A DNA stretch of 16,739 nucleotides from CAYXZP01 sp964469485 (lineage in GTDB: Bacteria; Desulfobacterota; Binatia; UBA1149; CAYXZP01), in contig CAYXZP010000051.1 in NCBI GenBank assembly GCA_964469485.1, forward strand, positions 1-16,739. Direction: 5' to 3'. The notes beneath the pieces are model-generated. The model ran no database searches. It saw nothing but the letters and a program-made list of their open reading frames with translations, and was not told the DNA's origin. Shown here piece by piece: positions 12,451 to 16,739 of the stretch. Each line of letters begins with the position of its first letter. The stretch's first letter is position 1. Position numbers and translations under genes: made by a program.

Positions 12451-13779
12451 GTGCGCCGCCTCGCGTATCTCTTTCCGGCTTTCCCGGTGTTGCACCAGAC
12501 CTTCACCCTCGGTGAGGTGCTCGGCCTCAGGCGCAAGGGCTATGATCTGCGCCTGATCTCTCTCAAGCCCGCGCACCGTGAACTGCAGCAGCCCGAGGCA
12601 CTCGGGCTCATCGAGAAAACACACTATTGTCCACGGCTGTGGCGGCCGGCCGTTTGGGGCGCCCTGGCCAGGGCGCTCGTCCGCCGCCCGCGTGACGTGG
12701 TGCGCTTGTTCGCCTTCGTTGTTTCGGCGTGGCGCGGCGGGCGCGCCGAGGGGGCGCGCCGCTCCATGCCTTCGGCTGCCACCTTCAGCGTGGCCGAGCG
12801 GTTCGACATCTTCTACAGCAGCAGCCCGCTCATGTACCTGTTCAAGTCGGTCCTGCTGGTCCCGACCGCGCTTTATCTCGCCGAACATCTCGAGCGCGAG
12901 GGCATAGGCCATGTCCATTCCCACTGGGCGACCTATCCCACCACGGTGGCAATGATCATGAACCGGTGGTGCGGGATGCCTTACAGCTTCAGCGCTCATG
13001 CGTACGATATCTACATGATAGGGAGGATGCTGCCGGCCAAGATCGCCAATGCCACCTTCGTGGTCACCTGCGCGGGCGCCAACCGCCGGCATCTGGCGGC
13101 GTACTGTGGCGACGGGCATGCCGCGCGTGTACATGTCAACTATCATGGAGCCGACCTTGGCCGCTTCGTGCCGGTCGAGCGCAGCCGCGGGGCACGTTTT
13201 CACATAATGAGCTGCGGATGGCTCAAGGAGTACAAAGGTTTTCACTATCTCCTCGACGCGCTGGCCTTGCTCGCGGGCCGGGGTGTGGACGCCGTCGTTG
13301 AACTGGCCGGTGACGGACCGCAGAGGCGCTACTTGGAGCGGCAGGCCGGGAGGCTCGGAATATCGGACCGGGTCGTCATTCACGGCTACGTCGACCACGG
13401 ACGTTTGATAGAATTGTACCAGCGGGCCGACGCGGTGGCCCTTCCGAGCGTGATCATGGGCAGATACGGACGCCAGGATGTCATTCCCAACGTGCTGGCC
13501 GAGGCCATGGCCGCGGGCGTTCCGGTGGTCGCAAGCAATATCGCGGGTATCCCCGAACTCATAGAGGACGGCACCAGCGGGCTGCTCGTCCCCGAGCGCG
13601 ACGCCGAAGCTCTGGCCGACGCGCTCGAGAGGCTCTGGCGCGCGCCCGAGGAGGCCGCCCGCTTGGCCAGGGCCGGGCGGGCCAAGGTCGAGGAGATCTG
13701 GGATAGGGACAGCAATCTCGACGACCTGGCCAGGATCATCGACGCGCACGTTCCGGCCGTGGCCGGGGGAGGGGCCTGA
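12451..13779 (+). CDS. GT4-family glycosyltransferase (WcaL/exopolysaccharide type)
   Basis: A 442-residue GT-B retaining glycosyltransferase that would add a sugar from a nucleotide donor to the lipid-linked repeat unit. The start FPAFPVLHQTFTLGEVLGLR is the usual N-terminus of WcaL-like enzymes. HVHSHWATYPTTVAM and YSFSAHAYDIYM follow in the N-lobe. The C-lobe has GWLKEYKGFHYLLDAL, LAGDGPQRRYLE and the nucleotide-sugar site AEAMAAGVPVVASNIAGIPE with the paired Glu residues (about 351 and 369). GTG 12451 is preferred: longer in-frame starts lie inside the previous gene and give a Pro/His/Arg-rich leader unlike the family. A GAGG at 12435-12438, overlapping the previous stop, may serve as its ribosome site. 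Donor and acceptor cannot be assigned. Confidence 0.88.
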   Translation: MRRLAYLFPAFPVLHQTFTLGEVLGLRRKGYDLRLISLKPAHRELQQPEALGLIEKTHYCPRLWRPAVWGALARALVRRPRDVVRLFAFVVSAWRGGRAEGARRSMPSAATFSVAERFDIFYSSSPLMYLFKSVLLVPTALYLAEHLEREGIGHVHSHWATYPTTVAMIMNRWCGMPYSFSAHAYDIYMIGRMLPAKIANATFVVTCAGANRRHLAAYCGDGHAARVHVNYHGADLGRFVPVERSRGARFHIMSCGWLKEYKGFHYLLDALALLAGRGVDAVVELAGDGPQRRYLERQAGRLGISDRVVIHGYVDHGRLIELYQRADAVALPSVIMGRYGRQDVIPNVLAEAMAAGVPVVASNIAGIPELIEDGTSGLLVPERDAEALADALERLWRAPEEAARLARAGRAKVEEIWDRDSNLDDLARIIDAHVPAVAGGGA

Positions 13780-13780
13780 G

Positions 13781-14956
13781 GTGGGCCCGGAAACTCGGCT
13801 TGACGAGTTCCTCCCTTTTCACCGGCCCTATCTAGGTGAGGAGGAGGTAGCCGAGGTCGTCGACACTCTGCGTTCGGGGTGGTTGACCATGGGGCCCAAG
13901 ACGGCCCGTTTCGAGGAGAAGTTCGCCGCCAGGGTCGGGGCCACCCACGCGGTTGCGGTGTCCTCGTGCACCGCCGCCCTCCACCTCGGTCTCGATGCCC
14001 TGGGGGTGGGGCCGGGCGACGAGGTGGTGACCAGTCCCTATACCTTCACCTCGACCGTGGCCTCTATCCTTTATACTGGCGCAACACCGGTGCTCGTGGA
14101 CACCCAGCCCGGCTATCCCAACATCGACCCGGCGGCCGTCGAGAGGGTGCTGTCGAGCAGCACCAAGGTCATTGTGCCCATCCATTTTGCCGGCGCGCCC
14201 TGCGACCTCGAGTGCCTGCAGGGACTTGCCGACACTTGCGGCGCGGTTCTTCTCGAGGACGCGGCTCACGCACTGCCGGCCAGCTATGGTGGCCGTCCCA
14301 TCGGCTCGATCGGGCGCGCCACGGCCTTCAGCTTCTATGCAGGCAAGAACATGACCACCGGCGAGGGGGGGATGTTGACCACCGACGATACGGAACTGGC
14401 CCAGGCGGTGCGCAGCAAGCGGCTGCACGGGATCAGCCGGGATGCCTGGAAGCGCTACGCGGCCGAGGGTAGTTGGTACTACGAGGTCGAGACGCGTGGG
14501 TTCAAGTACAACATGACGGACATCCAGGCGGCCATCGGGATACACCAGCTCGACCGTATCGACGAGTTTGACGAGAGGCGGCGGAGAATCGTATCTATAT
14601 ACGACAAACTCCTGGGCGGTGTGCCGGGGCTGGACCTTCCCGATCCACCCTACCGCGACGGATGTGCATGGCATTTATACGTCGTCCACGTCGACGAAGA
14701 GAAACTGGCTTGTACGAGGTCCGAGGTGATCGAGATGCTCAAGGCCGATAATATCGGCACTAGCGTGCACTTCATCCCGGTCCATCTCCATCCGTTCTAC
14801 CGTGACAAGCTCGGCTGCTCGGCCGACGATTTTCCAAACGCCACCCGGGCTTACGCCGGAGCCATCTCGCTGCCCTTGTTCCCCGGCATGACGGAGGCGG
14901 ACGCCGGGGCCGTGTGCGCGAGCCTCAGACGTATAATGGAGGAGCAGGCCCGCTGA
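13781..14956 (+). CDS. DegT/DnrJ/EryC1/StrS-family PLP-dependent sugar aminotransferase
   Basis: A 391-residue pyridoxal-phosphate enzyme that transfers an amino group to a keto sugar nucleotide, giving an amino-deoxy sugar for the repeat unit. The family motifs are all present: FHRPYLGEEEVAEV at the start, SSCTAALHLGLDAL, TSPYTFTSTV, PIHFAGAPCDLE, the cofactor Asp160 in LLEDAAHA and the Schiff-base Lys189 in FSFYAGKNMTTGEGG. The later part has KYNMTDIQAAIGIHQL and SVHFIPVHLHPFYRD. Full family length. The pattern is closest to ArnB/PglE-like 4-aminotransferases, an inference. GTG 13781 begins one base after the previous stop with a strong GGGGGAGGGG ribosome site upstream, which argues for translational coupling. 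The presence of an SDR gene nearby fits production of a 4-keto sugar substrate. Confidence 0.92.
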   Translation: MGPETRLDEFLPFHRPYLGEEEVAEVVDTLRSGWLTMGPKTARFEEKFAARVGATHAVAVSSCTAALHLGLDALGVGPGDEVVTSPYTFTSTVASILYTGATPVLVDTQPGYPNIDPAAVERVLSSSTKVIVPIHFAGAPCDLECLQGLADTCGAVLLEDAAHALPASYGGRPIGSIGRATAFSFYAGKNMTTGEGGMLTTDDTELAQAVRSKRLHGISRDAWKRYAAEGSWYYEVETRGFKYNMTDIQAAIGIHQLDRIDEFDERRRRIVSIYDKLLGGVPGLDLPDPPYRDGCAWHLYVVHVDEEKLACTRSEVIEMLKADNIGTSVHFIPVHLHPFYRDKLGCSADDFPNATRAYAGAISLPLFPGMTEADAGAVCASLRRIMEEQAR

Positions 14957-14972
14957 CCGGGCGGCCCGGGAG

Positions 14973-16376
14973 ATGAAGCGCTTTCTCGACCTGCTTATCT
15001 CGCTTTCCGCCGTCGTGTTGTTTGCACCGCTGTTCCTGGCGATCGCGGCGATCATCAAGTTCGATTCGAGGGGGCCGGTCTTATACCGCCAGGACCGGAC
15101 CGGCAGCGGCGGGGGCCGGTTCCGGATCTTCAAGTTCCGAACGATGATCGTGGGCGCATACCGCGGGGGCGCCAGGCTCACCGTCAAGCGCGACCCGCGT
15201 ATAACGACCGTCGGGCAGGTGCTTCGTTGGACCAAGCTCGACGAACTGCCGCAGTTGCTCAACGTTTTGGCCGGTGACATGTCCCTGGTCGGCCCGCGTC
15301 CGGAGGACCCCTATTTCGTCGGCTTCTATAGCGAGCGGCACCGTAGGGTGTTGTCGGTCAGGCCCGGGGTGATAGGGCCGAGCCAGATTGACGGCCGTGA
15401 CGAGCTTGAAAAGTACCCAGAGGGGATCGAGGACACGGAGAAGTACTACATCGAGCACATCCTGCCCGACAAGCTCGACCGCGATCTCGAGTATGTCGAC
15501 AAGGCCACGGTGTGGAGGGACCTGTGGTTCCTCATAAGCGGTGTGTTCCGGGTCCTGCTGAGCCAGTTCAAGGGCGGCTTCATCGCACGTTCACGCACGC
15601 GGCTGGCGATGTTGAGCCTCGACCTCGGCCTTATCGTAATCTCGTACGTCATGGCGAACTTCGTGCATTTCGACTGGCAGATATCGGCCCGGACATGGAC
15701 GTACATCTACAAGACAGTGTTTTGGATCGTCCTTATAAAGCCGCCCGTGTTCATCTACTACGGCCTTTACCAGCGTACCACCCGCTGGGTGGGGCGCCAC
15801 GACCTGGCCGCCATAGTCAAGGCGGCGAGCGTGAGCACGGCGCTGGTTGTCGGCGCCACCTACTTCACTAACTTGAGAGCCCACTCCCGCGCGGTGTTCA
15901 TCGAGGACTGGGCACTACTTATCTTCTTGATGGTCGGCGCCCGTTTCGTCGTCCGGCACGTTGTCAGCGGTGCCAGCCGGGTGGTGGATGACGGGCAGAT
16001 GACCAAGGTCCTGGTCGCCGGCTCGGGCCATGGCGGCGAGGTCATCTTGCGCTCGTTGCTGGAGGACCCCAAGTCCCGCTTCTTGCCGGTGGGCATAATA
16101 GATCACGAACCACGGCGCTGGGGCGCGCTCATTCATGGGGTGCGTGTCATGGGCGGCGCCACAGACATCGCGATGGCGGCCTCTACTCACGGCGTGGCCA
16201 TGGTCCTCATCTCTCTGGCGGACCTCGACCCTGCCGTGGTTCGTGACATTACGGAGGCCTGCGAGACGCTCAGCCTCAAATACCGGCTGATACCCGCGCT
16301 TTCCGACGCGCTCGCCCAGGAACGCCCGCCGGTGGCCGGCACGACGGTGCTGTCGTCGGAGGACGGAAGACCGTGA
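14973..16376 (+). CDS. Initiating sugar-phosphate transferase fused N-terminally to a FlaA1/CapD-type membrane and Rossmann half
   Basis: A 467-residue two-part protein. Residues 1-195 are a bacterial sugar transferase (polyprenyl-phosphate hexose-1-phosphate transferase) domain: the membrane re-entrant helix RFLDLLISLSAVVLFAPLF, KFRTM (54-58), KLDELPQLLNVLAGDM with the catalytic Asp90-Glu91, LVGPRPE and RPGVIGPSQ. Residues 205-335 hold several membrane helices and 345-455 a Rossmann-like CoA_binding_3 domain with VLVAGSGHGGEVI, as found at the N-terminus of WbaP or FlaA1/WbpM proteins. In those proteins the membrane and Rossmann part comes before the enzyme; here the order is reversed and the SDR domain that usually follows in FlaA1/CapD is absent. 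It would start repeat-unit assembly on undecaprenyl phosphate. Its stop overlaps the next gene start (GTGA). Confidence 0.9.
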   Translation: MKRFLDLLISLSAVVLFAPLFLAIAAIIKFDSRGPVLYRQDRTGSGGGRFRIFKFRTMIVGAYRGGARLTVKRDPRITTVGQVLRWTKLDELPQLLNVLAGDMSLVGPRPEDPYFVGFYSERHRRVLSVRPGVIGPSQIDGRDELEKYPEGIEDTEKYYIEHILPDKLDRDLEYVDKATVWRDLWFLISGVFRVLLSQFKGGFIARSRTRLAMLSLDLGLIVISYVMANFVHFDWQISARTWTYIYKTVFWIVLIKPPVFIYYGLYQRTTRWVGRHDLAAIVKAASVSTALVVGATYFTNLRAHSRAVFIEDWALLIFLMVGARFVVRHVVSGASRVVDDGQMTKVLVAGSGHGGEVILRSLLEDPKSRFLPVGIIDHEPRRWGALIHGVRVMGGATDIAMAASTHGVAMVLISLADLDPAVVRDITEACETLSLKYRLIPALSDALAQERPPVAGTTVLSSEDGRP

Positions 16377-16739
16377 GCACTTCGGTCCTGTCCGAGGGCG
16401 ACACGGTACTGGTCACAGGCGGAGCCGGCTACGTCGGCTCGCATCTTGTGCGCGTGCTTCTGTCGCGCGGCTACCGGGTGCGCGTTCTCGACACCCTTCT
16501 TTACGGCGCCAGCGGACTCAACGGTTGCACCGCCGACCCACGGCTCGAACTTATGCACGGGGATATCTGCAACATTCGCGACATGATCCGGGCCACCAAG
16601 GGGATCAAGGCGGTGATCGCGTTGGCCGCGCTCGTGGGCGATGCGGCATGCGATCTCGACCACGACGAGACGGTGGCCATCAACATCGAGTCCACAAAAT
16701 TGCTCTCCCAGGTCGTGGGGCTCAACGCGGACATAGAAC
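16373..16739 (+). CDS. NAD-dependent epimerase/dehydratase, N-terminal part (runs off right edge)
   Basis: GTG 16373 overlaps the previous stop by GTGA, typical of coupled translation, and the frame remains open to the end of the window (122 codons). The NAD-binding site TGGAGYVGSH and the strand VRVLDTLLYG with its ribose-binding Asp identify an extended short-chain dehydrogenase of the UDP-glucose 4-epimerase / dTDP-glucose dehydratase group. MHGDICNIRD and the conserved ALAALVGDAACDLDHDETVAINI follow. The YxxxK catalytic pair lies outside the window, so reaction cannot be fixed. It probably makes an activated sugar for the operon's repeat unit. Confidence 0.88.
   Translation, partial: MSTSVLSEGDTVLVTGGAGYVGSHLVRVLLSRGYRVRVLDTLLYGASGLNGCTADPRLELMHGDICNIRDMIRATKGIKAVIALAALVGDAACDLDHDETVAINIESTKLLSQVVGLNADIE

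Noticed and set aside
5448..16739. A complete exosortase A / PEP-CTERM system
   Set aside because: The locus style fits, but there is no exosortase gene and no PEP-CTERM protein in the window; it can only be suggested to lie further along the genome.

Overview
The window is high-GC Gram-negative chromosomal DNA, probably from a metagenome assembly because it carries a 10-N scaffold gap at 4786-4795. Lipoprotein export signals, an outer-membrane-type polysaccharide export protein, a sigma-54 activator with matching promoters and a methylsuccinyl-CoA-dehydrogenase-like enzyme suggest a proteobacterial or deltaproteobacterial-grade lineage (Desulfobacterota, Myxococcota or Binatota type). The lineage is an inference; there is no rRNA or other phylogenetic marker here.

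Left part (1-3133): a minus-strand group encodes a cyclophilin-type peptidyl-prolyl isomerase lipoprotein, a small unknown protein and the N-terminus of an aminoglycoside-phosphotransferase-like kinase that runs off the left edge. It is divergent from a plus-strand acyl-CoA dehydrogenase with a long helical N-terminal extension, which ends at a probable hairpin terminator.

Signalling part (3136-5288): a possible 38-residue ORF, a compact protein with a histidine-kinase-like H-box but no recognisable ATP-binding boxes, and an NtrC-type response regulator (receiver, AAA+ with GAFTGA, Fis-type helix-turn-helix). The regulator gene is interrupted only by the scaffold gap.

Exopolysaccharide part (5289-16739, all plus strand): two sigma-54 (-24/-12) promoter matches lie exactly where new transcription units begin. 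P1 (5329-5344) precedes an ExeA/GspA-like membrane ATPase with a C-terminal LysM domain. P2 (7715-7730, a full consensus match) precedes an eight-gene tightly packed operon: OPX export lipoprotein, Wzz/GumC-like chain-length protein with an Asn-Gly repeat tail, a BY-kinase-like ATPase lacking the Walker A lysine, a Wzy/WaaL-type membrane protein, a GT4 glycosyltransferase, a DegT-family aminotransferase, an initiating sugar-phosphate transferase fused in reversed order to a FlaA1/CapD-type N-terminal half, and an NAD-dependent epimerase/dehydratase cut by the right edge. The genes together look like a Wzx/Wzy-type exopolysaccharide pathway with a dedicated sigma-54 control module. The layout resembles the exopolysaccharide loci that accompany exosortase A (PEP-CTERM) systems, but no exosortase is visible in this window.

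The observations most worth following are the co-located sigma-54 regulator and its two promoters, the degenerate kinase partner, the swapped-domain sugar transferase and the ATPase-LysM fusion.
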